From positions 1-64,000 of the forward strand of contig CACZAM010000010.1 of NCBI GenBank assembly GCA_902779185.1: a stretch of 64,000 nt of DNA. The letters are read 5' to 3'. Of this stretch, positions 8,314-18,052 are shown piece after piece (the first letter of the stretch is position 1; every line of letters begins with the position of its first letter). The notes beneath the pieces were generated by a model, which made no database searches, had not been told where the DNA came from, and saw only the letters and a program-made list of their open reading frames with translations. Origin of the DNA: an uncultured Eubacteriales bacterium (lineage in GTDB: Bacteria; Bacillota; Clostridia; Peptostreptococcales; Anaerovoracaceae). The position numbers and the translations under genes were made by a program.

Positions 8314-9348
8314 ATGAAAAGAATATACAATCATAAACACCTCCGTACTGCAGTCATTCTGATCAGCATCATGCTTATGGGAATCATGATGACTGCCTGC
8401 GGCAAAAACGACGGAGAGCAGAGATATGCCTATCCGCTTGCAACGGCAAGCCCGGAGGATACGGTAACTCAGATATATGCGGAAAAGTTCGCTGAAGAAG
8501 TGGACAGACTGTCCGGCGGAAGCATAAAGATCCAGGTATATGCAAACTCAACGCTCGGCGGCGACCGTGAGCTGCTTGAATCCTGCAAGGACGGAGACAT
8601 ACCGTTCGTAGTGCAGAATACGGCTCCTCAGGTCACATTCATGCCTGATCTTGCGATATTCGATGTACCTTGCGCATTTGAGAATCTTGATGAATGCAGG
8701 GAGGTCCTCGACGATCCTGAATTCAGCAGTCTTATCAGCAGCGTCTATGAAAAGGGCGGATATCAGCTGCTGGGAGTTGCCGATCAGGGCTTCCGTATAA
8801 TGAGCACCAACAAGCCTGTGAAAGGTATCGGAGACTTCAAGGGACAGAAGATACGTACGATGGAGAACCCGTTCCATCTTGCGTTCTGGAAATCCATCGG
8901 AGCCAATCCGACTCCTATGAGCTTCGCTGAGGTATATATCGGACTGCAGCAGCACACGATAGACGCTCAGGAGAATCCTTACGAGGTCATCGTATCCAAC
9001 AGGCTCTATGAGCAGCAGGATTACGTGGTGGAGACCAACCATCTGCCGCATCTGATCACGCTGATAATGAATGACGAGTTCTTTAAGGGCATGCCTGAAG
9101 GGAATCAGCGCATCCTGAAGGAAGCAGCAGCCACTGCGACGGAATATGCCCGCCAGGCATCTGATGACAGGATAGCCGACAGGGTGAAGACTATCGAAGA
9201 CAGCGGTACCCAGATCCTTAAGATTGATGAAGAGACCTATAAGGCTATCGTTGATGCGAGCGCCGGTGTGCGTGACAGCATACAGGATAAAGTAGATTCC
9301 GAAGTCTACAACACATTTATCGAATGTATCGATAAATACCAGAAATAA
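8314..9348 (+). CDS. dctP: TRAP solute-binding lipoprotein DctP
   Basis: 344 residues. A signal sequence ends in the lipobox MMTAC with Cys29, so it should be a lipid-anchored extracytoplasmic binding protein, as expected in a monoderm. The DctP fold is supported by KIRTMENPFHLAFWKSIGA, whose Arg normally salt-bridges the substrate carboxylate, and by the following AEVYIGLQQHTIDAQENP signature. It is last in the operon and followed by a strong terminator. The ligand is unproved; the dehydroquinate dehydratase and YdiB upstream point to a cyclic hydroxy acid. Confidence 0.93.
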   Translation: MKRIYNHKHLRTAVILISIMLMGIMMTACGKNDGEQRYAYPLATASPEDTVTQIYAEKFAEEVDRLSGGSIKIQVYANSTLGGDRELLESCKDGDIPFVVQNTAPQVTFMPDLAIFDVPCAFENLDECREVLDDPEFSSLISSVYEKGGYQLLGVADQGFRIMSTNKPVKGIGDFKGQKIRTMENPFHLAFWKSIGANPTPMSFAEVYIGLQQHTIDAQENPYEVIVSNRLYEQQDYVVETNHLPHLITLIMNDEFFKGMPEGNQRILKEAAATATEYARQASDDRIADRVKTIEDSGTQILKIDEETYKAIVDASAGVRDSIQDKVDSEVYNTFIECIDKYQK

Positions 9349-9360
9349 AAGCATTATTAT

Positions 9361-9396
9361 AAATGCCGCCGGGCTCCGGCGGCATTTGCTTTTTTT
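9361..9396 (+). terminator. Rho-independent terminator of the TRAP operon
   Basis: A perfect 12-bp stem, AAATGCCGCCGG (9361-9372) with CCGGCGGCATTT (9376-9387), a 3-base loop and GCTTTTTTT after it, directly behind dctP. One of the strongest terminators in the window. Confidence 0.95.
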
Positions 9397-9488
9397 GCTC
9401 TGGCAGTACGATATTGTGCTACAATTACGTTAAGGCATACTTAAAGCCTGACAGCAGTAAGCGATGACAACTTATGCGGGAGGGGGAC

Positions 9489-10364
9489 ATGGAAACAGCA
9501 CGTTTAAGAGCATTTGTTGAGACCGCAGAGAAGGGAAGCGTCAAGGCTGCTGCGGATTCTCTCGGTTACACGCCGTCAGCCATAAGCCAGCTTATTACAG
9601 CACTCGAAAAGGAGCTGGAAATCACGCTTTTCACACGCTCGCAGAAGGGCATGAAACCTACGGCTGAAGGCCGCCAGATGCTTCCGCTCGTCAGATCCTA
9701 TCTTACACATGAAGAGGAGATATACACCTTTGCCGCCGAACTCAAAGGTATCACGAAGGGAAAACTGACTATCGCTTCATATCCGAGTATTGCGACGACC
9801 TGGCTTCCGGAGATAGTAAGGAGCTTCAAGAATGACTATCCTGGCATACATATAAGCCTGATGGAGTCGATCAAGTCGGATATTTTCCACCGCTTCGAAC
9901 AGAATGAGGCGGATCTGGCGTTTCTTGCCTACTCTGAACCGATGCCATATGAGTGGATACCTCTTTCCAGCACCGGCGTTGTAGCGGCTGTTCCTGAAGA
10001 CCACAGGCTCGCAGATGCGGGCAGATTCCCGATAAAGGAATGCGAGAATGAGGATTTCATAATGGGCTCCTGGGGCAAGGAGATGGAGATCCTTGAAATA
10101 CTCGAAAGGAATGATGTTCACCCTGAGATAAAATATACGACATATGATACCCCTGCTACGCTCGCGATGGTAAGGATGGGGCTCGGCATCAGTTATGTAA
10201 ATGAACTGTCGGCACAGTTCTGGAACGAGCATCTTGTAAAGATGCCGCTTGATCCTCCGCAGACCATAACGTTCGGAGTCGCTCTTCCTTCAAAGGAACA
10301 TATGACAGGGGCAGCAAAGAAATTCCTCGATTACACCCTGAGGTATTTCGGAAAGAAAAACTGA
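9489..10364 (+). CDS. LysR-family transcriptional regulator
   Basis: 291 residues from the ATG at 9489, chosen because GGGAGGGGG sits just upstream; an in-frame ATG at 9474 lacks a site. The N-terminal helix-turn-helix (VKAAADSLGYTPSAISQLI) and a full effector domain are present. It lies after the TRAP terminator, in the same direction as the locus, so it may be a second regulator of it or unrelated. The effector is not recognisable from sequence. Confidence 0.9.
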   Translation: METARLRAFVETAEKGSVKAAADSLGYTPSAISQLITALEKELEITLFTRSQKGMKPTAEGRQMLPLVRSYLTHEEEIYTFAAELKGITKGKLTIASYPSIATTWLPEIVRSFKNDYPGIHISLMESIKSDIFHRFEQNEADLAFLAYSEPMPYEWIPLSSTGVVAAVPEDHRLADAGRFPIKECENEDFIMGSWGKEMEILEILERNDVHPEIKYTTYDTPATLAMVRMGLGISYVNELSAQFWNEHLVKMPLDPPQTITFGVALPSKEHMTGAAKKFLDYTLRYFGKKN

Positions 10365-10368
10365 CAAA

Positions 10369-10932
10369 ATGAAAAACACATTTCATATGCATCCTGTAGA
10401 ACATTTTAAAACAGTATATGAGCACAGAAAACTGGTGAGAGAGCACTGCTTCAGACTCGGTCTGTACAGGCAGGGCCTGCTGCACGATCTCAGCAAATAC
10501 TCGCCGGTGGAGTTCTGGCGCGGAGCCGTTTATTATCAGGGCAACCGCAGTCCTAATAATAAAGAGAGAGAAGTAACGGGCCATTCCATGGCGTGGCTCC
10601 ATCATAAAGGCCGTAATAAGCATCACTTTGAGTACTGGATAGACTACATCATCAACGAAGACGGCTCAGTGGGGTTCGGGGGCAACAAAATGCCGAAACG
10701 TTACATAGCAGAAATGTTCTGCGACCGGGTAGCTGCCTGCAAAGTTTATCTCGGAGATAAGTATACGGATGCAGCAGCATATGATTATTATAAAAAAGGA
10801 ACCGGCACACGCGTCGGACCTCTGATCCATCCGGAAACGGCAGCTGAAATCGAAAAGATGCTGCTCGTACTTAAAGAGAATGGGGAAGAAGCCGCTTTTG
10901 AATATGTGAGAAACTGGCTGAAGGAAAAGTAA
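10369..10932 (+). CDS. DUF5662-like protein with HD-type residues
   Basis: 187 residues, resembling the DUF5662 family common in Clostridia. It has LLHDLSKYSPVEF near residue 38 and HHKGRNKHHFEYW near residue 78, a set of His/Asp residues like that of HD-domain metal hydrolases, but no function is established. It begins four bases after the lysR stop with only a weak ribosome binding site, suggesting translational coupling. A T-tailed hairpin follows. Confidence 0.7.
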   Translation: MKNTFHMHPVEHFKTVYEHRKLVREHCFRLGLYRQGLLHDLSKYSPVEFWRGAVYYQGNRSPNNKEREVTGHSMAWLHHKGRNKHHFEYWIDYIINEDGSVGFGGNKMPKRYIAEMFCDRVAACKVYLGDKYTDAAAYDYYKKGTGTRVGPLIHPETAAEIEKMLLVLKENGEEAAFEYVRNWLKEK

Positions 10933-10937
10933 CAATA

Positions 10938-10970
10938 AACAGGCCCGGATCAAAATCCGAGCCTGTTTTG
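10938..10970 (+). terminator. Rho-independent terminator
   Basis: AACAGGC/GCCTGTT, extended by CGGAT/ATCCG across one mismatch, with a CAAA loop and TTTTG after it, closing the lysR-DUF5662 unit. Confidence 0.85.
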
Positions 10971-11020
10971 TGAAATAACGTATGAAGGAATTATATGAGA
11001 GGTAGAGAGAGTTTTTCTTT

Positions 11021-11470
11021 TTAACCTTCGATCATGATGGTCTTCTTCTCAGGGAGCTCAGGCTCCTTTTCCTTAGGGAAGGTAAGACGAAGAACTCCGT
11101 CCTCGAATTTTGCCTTGACATCGTTTTCATCGATGCCTTCGCCTACATAGAAGCTTCTCTGCATTGCGCCTGAGTAACGTTCCTGACGGAGCAGTTTGCC
11201 CTTGTCGTCCTTTTCTTCCTCATTAAGCATCTTGCATGCTCCGACTACCAGGTAGCCGTTGTCGAGAGTGAGTGAAATCTCATCTTTCTTGAAGCCCGGC
11301 AGATCGATGTCGAGTTCGTAGTTGCCGTCCTTATCGCGGATATCAGTCTTCATAAGACCGGCCGCATGCTTTCCGTAAAGCTTGTGCTCAGCCTCTGCAG
11401 GCATTCTGAATCTCGGAAAGTCGAAAAAGTCATCAAAGATATCATCGTTGAAAAGTTTAGGATAGAACAT
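11021..11470 (-). CDS. Hsp20-family small heat-shock protein
   Basis: 149 residues from the ATG at 11470, which has AAAGGAGG upstream. The alpha-crystallin domain is clear: DIRDKDGNYELDIDLPGFKK begins the core, and the closing VLRLTFPKEKEPE carries the I/V-x-I/L-type tail region. It is an ATP-independent holdase that binds unfolding proteins. It is expressed from a sigma-A promoter overlapped by a perfect CIRCE element, so it belongs to the HrcA regulon encoded about 20 kb away in this window. Confidence 0.95.
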   Translation of the reverse strand: MFYPKLFNDDIFDDFFDFPRFRMPAEAEHKLYGKHAAGLMKTDIRDKDGNYELDIDLPGFKKDEISLTLDNGYLVVGACKMLNEEEKDDKGKLLRQERYSGAMQRSFYVGEGIDENDVKAKFEDGVLRLTFPKEKEPELPEKKTIMIEG

Positions 11471-11550
11471 AGTATTGCCTCCTTTATATGTATGATTTTT
11501 TAGCTTGTTAGGGCGCGGCTCTGTTGCTGCCGCTCTCATCTGTCGACTAT

Positions 11551-11592
11551 GTTATACCACTTTTGTTAGCACTCGTCAATAGTGAGTGCTAA
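11551..11592 (-). promoter_or_regulatory. CIRCE operator and promoter of hsp20
   Basis: The CIRCE element TTAGCACTC-N9-GAGTGCTAA is perfect at 11566-11592. On the minus strand TTGACG (11574-11579), a 17-base spacer and TATAAC (11551-11556) form the promoter, with the -35 box inside the operator. HrcA bound here would block RNA polymerase; heat would release it. Confidence 0.97.
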
Positions 11593-11700
11593 CATTTTTT
11601 AAAATTTTTTGCAATGTGATTTTGCTGTGAAGAGAGAGTATAACATTCGTGTTTGTGATATTATATACATGTATAATTATGTGATTTACGGAGGTCAGCC

Positions 11701-13335
11701 ATGAGAATAACCTTTATAGGAGCTGCGCATGAGGTCACTGGTTCATGCTCGCTGCTCGAGGTATGCGGAAAAAACATAATAGTAGACTGCGGTATGGAGC
11801 AGGGTGTCGATCTCTTCGAAAACATCGAGATACCGGTTGCTCCGTCAGATATAGACGCGATAGTCGTAACACATGCTCATATCGACCACACCGGCAAGCT
11901 GCCTTTCCTGGTTGCCAACGGATACAGCGGTCCTATATATTCGACTGCGGCGACCCGTGAACTATGTGATATCATGCTGAAAGATTCGGCACATATACAG
12001 GAAATGGAGGCGCAGTGGAGAAACCGCAAGGGCAAACGTGCTGCTGATGAGGGAGAGTATGTTCCTCTTTATACCACTGAGGATGTTCTCAGAACCATGC
12101 CTCTCTTCAAAACCGCGGGCTACGATACCGACGTTGATATATTTGACGGTGTAAAGATCAGCTATACAGACGCAGGCCATCTTCTCGGATCGTCCAATGT
12201 GCTGTTCACTTTAAAGGAGGACGGAGTTGAAAGGACGCTGCTTTTCTCGGGTGACCTCGGCAATCTTGACAAGCCGCTCATAAAATCTCCTCAGGATCCT
12301 CCTCATGCTGACTATGTGATCTGTGAATCTACATACGGAGACCGCACTCACCCTGATGCGCCTGATTATGTTTCACAGCTGACAAGGATAATCCAGAGCA
12401 CTCTTGACAGAGGCGGAAATGTCGTTGTTCCGGCTTTTGCGGTAGGCAGGACCCAGGAGCTGCTTTATTACATCAGGATCATCAAGGATGAAGGCCTTAT
12501 AAAAGGGCATGACGGTTTCCCGGTAGTAGTGGACAGCCCGCTTGCCGTAGAAGCTACAAATATTTACAGCACTGAGATGTACGAATACTATGATGAAGAA
12601 GCCATCGATCTGCTCAGGGCCGGCATCAATCCTGTTACATTCCCTGATCTTGAGGTCTCAGTATCAAGCGATGAGTCCAAGGCGATCAACGACGACCCTA
12701 CACCGAAGATCATCATCTCTGCATCGGGTATGTGCGAAGCGGGCAGGATACGCCATCACCTGAAGCACAACCTGTGGAGGCCTGAGTGCACAATACTCTT
12801 TGTAGGATATCAGAGCCCGGGTACGGTGGGAGGCAAGCTGCTTGACGGTGCCGACAGCGTAAAGCTTTTTGGCGAGGATATAGCTGTCAAAGCAGAGATA
12901 CTCAGAATAGACTCATTCAGCAGCCACGCGGATGAGCCACATCTCCGCGAGTGGGTAAAGAAGGTAAATCCCGCGAAGAGGATATTCATAAATCACGGAG
13001 AAGACAAGATAACCGAAAAATTCGCGGATGAAGTCTCCGTAGTCACAGGAAAGCCAGCTGTTGCGCCATACAGCGGAGAAGTCTGGGATCTGGCGGATGA
13101 TGAGCTTGTGTCCAGAGCGCCTGTAGTGCCTGTGATAAGAAAAACTACATACAGTGATTCCGGGGATCACAGATCGGATGCAAGCTTTTCGCCTGCATAC
13201 AGGGATCTCAGAAAAGCCAGCGATGATCTGATGAAGCTGATAAATACCAGTCAGGGCTATTCAAACAAGGAGCTCAACAAGATGAGGAGAGAGATAGAAG
13301 CCATAGTCGCCAAATACAGAGCTCAGGAGGATTAG
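11701..13335 (+). CDS. MBL-fold beta-CASP hydrolase (RNA-processing type)
   Basis: 544 residues. A metallo-beta-lactamase fold carries the zinc motif H58-x-H60-x-D62-H63 in THAHIDHTG, followed by AGHLLGSSN, SGDLG, and the beta-CASP segments ICESTYGDRTH, PAFAVGRTQELL, ISASGMCEAGRIRHHL and SSHAD. This layout matches the YSH1/CPSF73-like group often annotated as exonuclease of RNA specificity. A charged 60-residue C-terminal extension looks helical. It precedes murI by one base, so the two are co-translated. The RNA substrate is not known. Confidence 0.9.
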   Translation: MRITFIGAAHEVTGSCSLLEVCGKNIIVDCGMEQGVDLFENIEIPVAPSDIDAIVVTHAHIDHTGKLPFLVANGYSGPIYSTAATRELCDIMLKDSAHIQEMEAQWRNRKGKRAADEGEYVPLYTTEDVLRTMPLFKTAGYDTDVDIFDGVKISYTDAGHLLGSSNVLFTLKEDGVERTLLFSGDLGNLDKPLIKSPQDPPHADYVICESTYGDRTHPDAPDYVSQLTRIIQSTLDRGGNVVVPAFAVGRTQELLYYIRIIKDEGLIKGHDGFPVVVDSPLAVEATNIYSTEMYEYYDEEAIDLLRAGINPVTFPDLEVSVSSDESKAINDDPTPKIIISASGMCEAGRIRHHLKHNLWRPECTILFVGYQSPGTVGGKLLDGADSVKLFGEDIAVKAEILRIDSFSSHADEPHLREWVKKVNPAKRIFINHGEDKITEKFADEVSVVTGKPAVAPYSGEVWDLADDELVSRAPVVPVIRKTTYSDSGDHRSDASFSPAYRDLRKASDDLMKLINTSQGYSNKELNKMRREIEAIVAKYRAQED

Positions 13336-13336
13336 G

Positions 13337-14137
13337 ATGGATAACAGACCAATCGGAGTTTTTGACTCGGGACTTGGCGGCCTTACATCAGTACAGGAGC
13401 TTCACAGGCAATTGCCTGAGGAAAGAGTAATATATTTAGGCGATACTGCCAGGACTCCCTACGGATCGAAATCACCGGAGACTATCGTGAAGTTTGCCAT
13501 ACAGAATGTAGACTATCTGATAGCGCGAAACACCAAAATGATAATCATCGCATGCAATACTGTTACGGCGACCGCGCTTGACGCTCTCAGAAAGCGCTAC
13601 CCGGCTGTACCGATAATCGGCGTTATTGAGCCGACAGTCAAAAAGGTGGTGGGCTCAGGGTGCAAAAAAGTCGGTGTAATAGCGACCAAAGCAACCATAG
13701 GCAGCGATGTGTATGGAAAAATGCTCAGATCGATGAGTCCGGGCATTGAAGTGTACAGCCAGGCATGCCCTGCGATAGTACCTCTTATAGAAGACGGACT
13801 TACTGACACTGAAATCATGAAGCTTACAGTCAGTTATTATATGGATGATTTCGTAAAAGAAGGGGCTTTCGATGATCTCATCCTTGGCTGTACGCATTAT
13901 CCTCTCGTTTCTAAACATATAAGAAGTTTATACCCGAATATACGCATGTACAGTTCCTCTGCCGAAGTAATAAGGGAAGCGGCAGAGATGCTCAAAGAAA
14001 AAGACATGCTTGCATCAGGCTCTGAATTCATCGACAGATACTATGCGAGTGACATGTCGGACAACTTCATTGCAATGACTGACAGGCTTTTTGCGGATAC
14101 TGATTTCAAGATTCATCTGTTAAAACTTGAACAGTAG
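13337..14137 (+). CDS. murI: Glutamate racemase
   Basis: 266 residues, normal for MurI, which makes D-glutamate for peptidoglycan in the cytoplasm. The two catalytic cysteines are Cys73 (IIACNTVTA) and Cys185 (ILGCTHYPL), and Asp10 lies in FDSGLGG. The ATG overlaps the end of the beta-CASP gene region with the ribosome site AGGAGG inside that gene, indicating an operon. Confidence 0.96.
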   Translation: MDNRPIGVFDSGLGGLTSVQELHRQLPEERVIYLGDTARTPYGSKSPETIVKFAIQNVDYLIARNTKMIIIACNTVTATALDALRKRYPAVPIIGVIEPTVKKVVGSGCKKVGVIATKATIGSDVYGKMLRSMSPGIEVYSQACPAIVPLIEDGLTDTEIMKLTVSYYMDDFVKEGAFDDLILGCTHYPLVSKHIRSLYPNIRMYSSSAEVIREAAEMLKEKDMLASGSEFIDRYYASDMSDNFIAMTDRLFADTDFKIHLLKLEQ

Positions 14138-14216
14138 CGAGTTTTCTAGTACAATCTATAGGCTTGTGCGTTATGCGCTCCTGATATAGTGAAGCGCAGG
14201 ACGACGGAGGAGTTAT

Positions 14217-14828
14217 ATGGAGACAGAATTCAAATACCGTCTGGACGATACATCTGTATTTGACAGTATAGTTGAGACTGCGGCCTCAGGAAAGATGGGG
14301 CTCGAGGCTGTTGAGACTATCGATATGCATGCGGCATATTTCGATACAGAGGATTTCGATTTCAGAAAGAGGGGGATCGCGTACAGGATCCGCCAGGAAG
14401 ATGACAGGTGCACAGCCACCATTAAGTGGGACGTCAATGTCAAGGAAGGACTTCACAGGCGTGAGGAGTTCAACCTCGTCGTTAATGACGAGCGTTTTGC
14501 ATTGAACCCAAACATTGAGATATTCATCTCGAGCGATGCGTATGACGTGCTTCTTGAGGCTGCCGGAGACAAACCTCTCAAGCCTACCATTTCGATGGAT
14601 TATGAGAGGAAGCAGTTCAAGGTAGACACAGGCAGGTCAATAAGCTGCATATCCGTGGATGAGGGTGTCATACATCACATCGACGGACATCTGGTGCCGG
14701 TATCCGAGCTTGAAGTTGAGTGGTATTACGGTGACGAAGAGGACTTTATGGAGCTCGCGCACAGGATACAGAGCAAATACGGTCTGGAGACGGAGGACAG
14801 ATCCAAGCTCCAGAAAGCTTTTGAATAA
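14217..14828 (+). CDS. CYTH-domain protein (triphosphate tunnel fold)
   Basis: 203 residues. The N-terminal ExExK signature (Glu2, Glu4, Lys6 in METEFKYR) and basic/acidic strands such as YRIRQ, ATIKWD and RREEF mark the triphosphate tunnel metalloenzyme fold of adenylate cyclase 2/thiamine triphosphatase. In bacteria such proteins often hydrolyse inorganic triphosphate, but the substrate here is not determined. GGAGG precedes the start. It is 79 bases after murI and 47 before tig. Confidence 0.85.
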   Translation: METEFKYRLDDTSVFDSIVETAASGKMGLEAVETIDMHAAYFDTEDFDFRKRGIAYRIRQEDDRCTATIKWDVNVKEGLHRREEFNLVVNDERFALNPNIEIFISSDAYDVLLEAAGDKPLKPTISMDYERKQFKVDTGRSISCISVDEGVIHHIDGHLVPVSELEVEWYYGDEEDFMELAHRIQSKYGLETEDRSKLQKAFE

Positions 14829-14875
14829 ATAAAGGTAACAAAAAGAGTAAATATAAAAACGGAGGAACAATTCAA

Positions 14876-16177
14876 ATGAAGGCTACACAGGTTTCAAAGG
14901 AAAACGGAGTCGTAAAATTCAACATCGAGTTTTCGGCAGAAGAGTTTAAGGACGCACTCAACAAGGCGTATCTGGCAAATAGAGGAAAATTCCAGATCGA
15001 TGGATTCCGCAAGGGCAAAGCGCCAAGAAAGGTCATCGAGAACCATTACGGACACGATGTGTTCTGGGATGAAGCGCTCAACGATCTGCTTGAGAACGGA
15101 TACTACGATGCTGTTAAGGAAATGGACATTGAGGTCATTTCCCAGCCGTCATTTGAAGCACCTGAAGTAAAGGCTGATGAGCCGGTAATCCTGTCCGGAT
15201 CAGTTCAGGTATTCCCTGAATTCGATGTTGATAACTATAAAGGCCTCGAGATCGAAAAGGTTGAGACAGTAATTGGGGACAAAGAAGTCCAGGAGGAGCT
15301 CGAAAGAGTACAGAAGAGCCAGGCAAGAATGGAGATCGTAGAGGATCGCAAATCCGAGAATGGTGACACTGTAGTGATCGACTTTGACGGAAGCGTTGAC
15401 GGTGAGCCGTTCAGCGGCGGTAAGGCTGATAACTATGAGCTCAAGCTCGGTTCGGGACAGTTCATCCCTGGGTTCGAAGAGCAGCTCGAAGGCAAGGAAG
15501 CAGGCGAAGAAGTCGACGTTGAAGTCGTATTCCCTGGTGACTACCATGCTGAGGAGCTTGCAGGAAAGCCGGCACTCTTCAAATGCAAGATCCATGAGAT
15601 CAAGAAGGAGATCCTCCCGGAGATTGATGACGAACTTGCAAGCGATGTAAGCGATTTTGAGACACTTGCTGAGTACAAGGAAGATCTTAAGAAGAAACTT
15701 CAGGAGAAGGCAGCTGAGACCGATCTTTCTGTAATGAAAGACAGAGTACTCGAGCAGCTCTATACACAGAACGAGATAGAAGTACCTGCAGTAATGATCA
15801 GCAATGAGATCGAGAACATGCTTTACGACATGAACCAGAGCCTCTCTGCGCAGGGTCTCGGACTCAAGCAGTACCTTGAGTGGACAGGAAAGACAGTAGA
15901 AGAGCTCAGGGAAGAGACGAAGCCGGAAGCAGAAAAGAGAATCAGAACAAGAGTGCTCCTCAAGAACGTCATCAGAATGGAAAACCTTGAGGTTGCTGAA
16001 GAAGAGATCCGTGAACTTATGGAAGACTTCGGAAAGCAGTACGGCATGGATGTTGAGCAGGTCAAGGAGATGGCAGGAACCGAAACTGAAAACTACTTCA
16101 GAGAGGATGCTCAGACAAAGAAAGCCATCGACTGGCTGTTTGAAAATGCAAAGCAGGTAGAGGCAAAGGCTGAATAG
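14876..16177 (+). CDS. tig: Trigger factor
   Basis: 433 residues, the standard length of the ribosome-bound chaperone and prolyl isomerase. The N-terminal ribosome-docking loop is IDGFRKGKAPRKVIE, the FKBP domain includes GDTVVIDFDGSVDGEPF and SGQFIPGFEEQL, and the C-terminal part is the helical chaperone cradle. It sits upstream of clpP and clpX, the common tig-clpP-clpX order. Confidence 0.97.
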   Translation: MKATQVSKENGVVKFNIEFSAEEFKDALNKAYLANRGKFQIDGFRKGKAPRKVIENHYGHDVFWDEALNDLLENGYYDAVKEMDIEVISQPSFEAPEVKADEPVILSGSVQVFPEFDVDNYKGLEIEKVETVIGDKEVQEELERVQKSQARMEIVEDRKSENGDTVVIDFDGSVDGEPFSGGKADNYELKLGSGQFIPGFEEQLEGKEAGEEVDVEVVFPGDYHAEELAGKPALFKCKIHEIKKEILPEIDDELASDVSDFETLAEYKEDLKKKLQEKAAETDLSVMKDRVLEQLYTQNEIEVPAVMISNEIENMLYDMNQSLSAQGLGLKQYLEWTGKTVEELREETKPEAEKRIRTRVLLKNVIRMENLEVAEEEIRELMEDFGKQYGMDVEQVKEMAGTETENYFREDAQTKKAIDWLFENAKQVEAKAE

Positions 16178-16200
16178 TATAAACGAAAGGGTAGAACGGT

Positions 16201-16791
16201 ATGAATTATGTACCTTATGTAGTCGAGCAGACGGGCCAGGGAGAGAGGACTTATGATATCTACTCCAGGCTCCTTATCGACAGGATCATATTCATAGATG
16301 AAGAGATAACAGAGCATACGGCGAGCGTCGTAGTAGCACAGCTCCTGTTCCTTGAGGCGCAGGACCCTGATAAGGACATAAATATTTATATCAATTCACC
16401 GGGCGGAATGGTAACCGCCGGCCTGGCTATCTACGATACGATGAGATTCATCAAGCCTGACATCAGCACTATCTGTGTGGGTATGGCTGCAAGCATGGGA
16501 GCTGTTCTCCTCGCTGCCGGAACAAAAGGCAAGAGATACGCGCTGCCTAATGCTGAGATCATGATCCATCAGCCGCTTGGCGGATTCCAGGGGCAGGCAT
16601 CGGATATAAAGATCAACGCCGACCACATCCTTGCAATTAAGGACAAGCTGAACCGCATCCTTGCGGATGCTACGGGTCAGGAACTCTCCGTGATCGAGAA
16701 AGATACGGACAGAGACAACTACATGACCGCAGCCGACGCGACAGCCTACGGGCTGGTCGACAAGGTCATCGAGAGGAGCACAAATGCCTAA
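16201..16791 (+). CDS. clpP: ATP-dependent Clp protease proteolytic subunit
   Basis: 196 residues. The serine-protease triad is Ser98 (GMAASMGA), His123 ([10 protein letters not shown]) and Asp172 (DTDRDNYM). The enzyme forms the double-ring degradation chamber fed by ClpX, whose gene starts eight bases before the clpP stop. The ribosome binding site is GAAAGGGT. Confidence 0.98.
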   Translation: MNYVPYVVEQTGQGERTYDIYSRLLIDRIIFIDEEITEHTASVVVAQLLFLEAQDPDKDINIYINSPGGMVTAGLAIYDTMRFIKPDISTICVGMAASMGAVLLAAGTKGKRYALPNAEIMIHQPLGGFQGQASDIKINADHILAIKDKLNRILADATGQELSVIEKDTDRDNYMTAADATAYGLVDKVIERSTNA

Positions 16792-18052
16792 TAACGAAGC
16801 AAAATGTTCATTTTGCGGTAAAACAACATCTCAGGTCCGAAGCATGATGGTCGGACCTGATGTCTATATCTGCAACGAATGCGTAGACCTTATCAAGTCC
16901 ATGATGGACGAGGAGATAAAGCCGGTCCCGAGGAAGCGTTCAAAGAAACTTCCTACTCCTGCAGAGATAAAGGCCGAGCTCGATCAGTACGTAATAGAGC
17001 AGGATCCTGCAAAGAGGAGTCTGGCAGTAGCGGTTTATAATCACTATAAGAGGATCAGACATCTCGACAGATATAAAAACAGCGACGCAGACAAGGTGGA
17101 GCTCCAGAAGAGCAACATCCTCATGCTGGGGCCTACGGGCTGCGGCAAGACTTTGCTCGCGCAGACACTGGCGCGCATTCTTGATGTGCCTTTTGCAATA
17201 GTCGACGCCACTTCTCTGACTGAAGCCGGATATGTAGGCGAAGACGTAGAAAACATACTCCTGAGACTCTATCAGGCTGCAGACGGCGACCTCGAGAGAG
17301 CGCAGAGGGGAATCATATATGTAGACGAGATCGACAAAATCGCACGCAAATCCGAGAACACCTCCATCACCAGAGACGTGAGCGGAGAGGGTGTACAGCA
17401 GGCTCTCCTGAAGATCATAGAGGGAACAGTAGCCAACGTTCCTCCACAGGGAGGGAGAAAACATCCTAATCAGGAGTTCATACACTTCGACACCAAGGAC
17501 GTTCTTTTCATATGCGGAGGAGCATTTACCGGACTCGACAAGATAATCAAGGTGAGACTCGGAAACAAGGTCATAGGCTTCAACAAGGAAGAAAAGAAAG
17601 TAGATCTCAATGAGGCTGATATTCTTCTGAATGCCCAGCCTGAGGATCTCCTGAAGTTCGGGCTTATTCCTGAACTCATCGGAAGGCTGCCTGTTACGGT
17701 AGCACTGAGCGAACTCAGTGAGGAGGCTCTGGTGAGGATAATCACTGAGCCGAAGAACTCTCTTGTCAAGCAGTATCAGACCCTGTTCGCTATGGACGAT
17801 GTTGATCTTATTGTTGAGGAAGATGCCGTGCACGCCATAGCCGGTAAGGCATTGGCGCTCAATACCGGAGCAAGGGGGCTGAGAGGCATTTTTGAGAAAA
17901 TGATGACTGACATCATGTACGAACTGCCTTCCAGACCGGAAGTAGAAAAGTGCATCATTACCGCTGACGTCGTCAATGGCGAGGCAGATCCTGTGCTTAT
18001 CCTCAAAGGTGAGGCTAAAGACAGTAAACAGTTTATGGAAAAGGAAGCATAA
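16784..18052 (+). CDS. clpX: ClpX ATPase subunit of Clp protease
   Basis: 422 residues. An N-terminal zinc-binding domain has Cys8, Cys11, Cys30 and Cys33. The AAA+ module has Walker A GPTGCGKT (116-123), Walker [10 protein letters not shown], and the pore region typical of ClpX. It unfolds substrates for ClpP. The gene overlaps clpP by 8 bases and its stop codon shares a base with the lon start. Confidence 0.98.
   Translation: MPNNEAKCSFCGKTTSQVRSMMVGPDVYICNECVDLIKSMMDEEIKPVPRKRSKKLPTPAEIKAELDQYVIEQDPAKRSLAVAVYNHYKRIRHLDRYKNSDADKVELQKSNILMLGPTGCGKTLLAQTLARILDVPFAIVDATSLTEAGYVGEDVENILLRLYQAADGDLERAQRGIIYVDEIDKIARKSENTSITRDVSGEGVQQALLKIIEGTVANVPPQGGRKHPNQEFIHFDTKDVLFICGGAFTGLDKIIKVRLGNKVIGFNKEEKKVDLNEADILLNAQPEDLLKFGLIPELIGRLPVTVALSELSEEALVRIITEPKNSLVKQYQTLFAMDDVDLIVEEDAVHAIAGKALALNTGARGLRGIFEKMMTDIMYELPSRPEVEKCIITADVVNGEADPVLILKGEAKDSKQFMEKEA

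Noticed and set aside
16940..17833. 297-codon minus-strand frame inside clpX
   Set aside because: Antisense of a highly conserved gene; product is not protein-like beyond being open.
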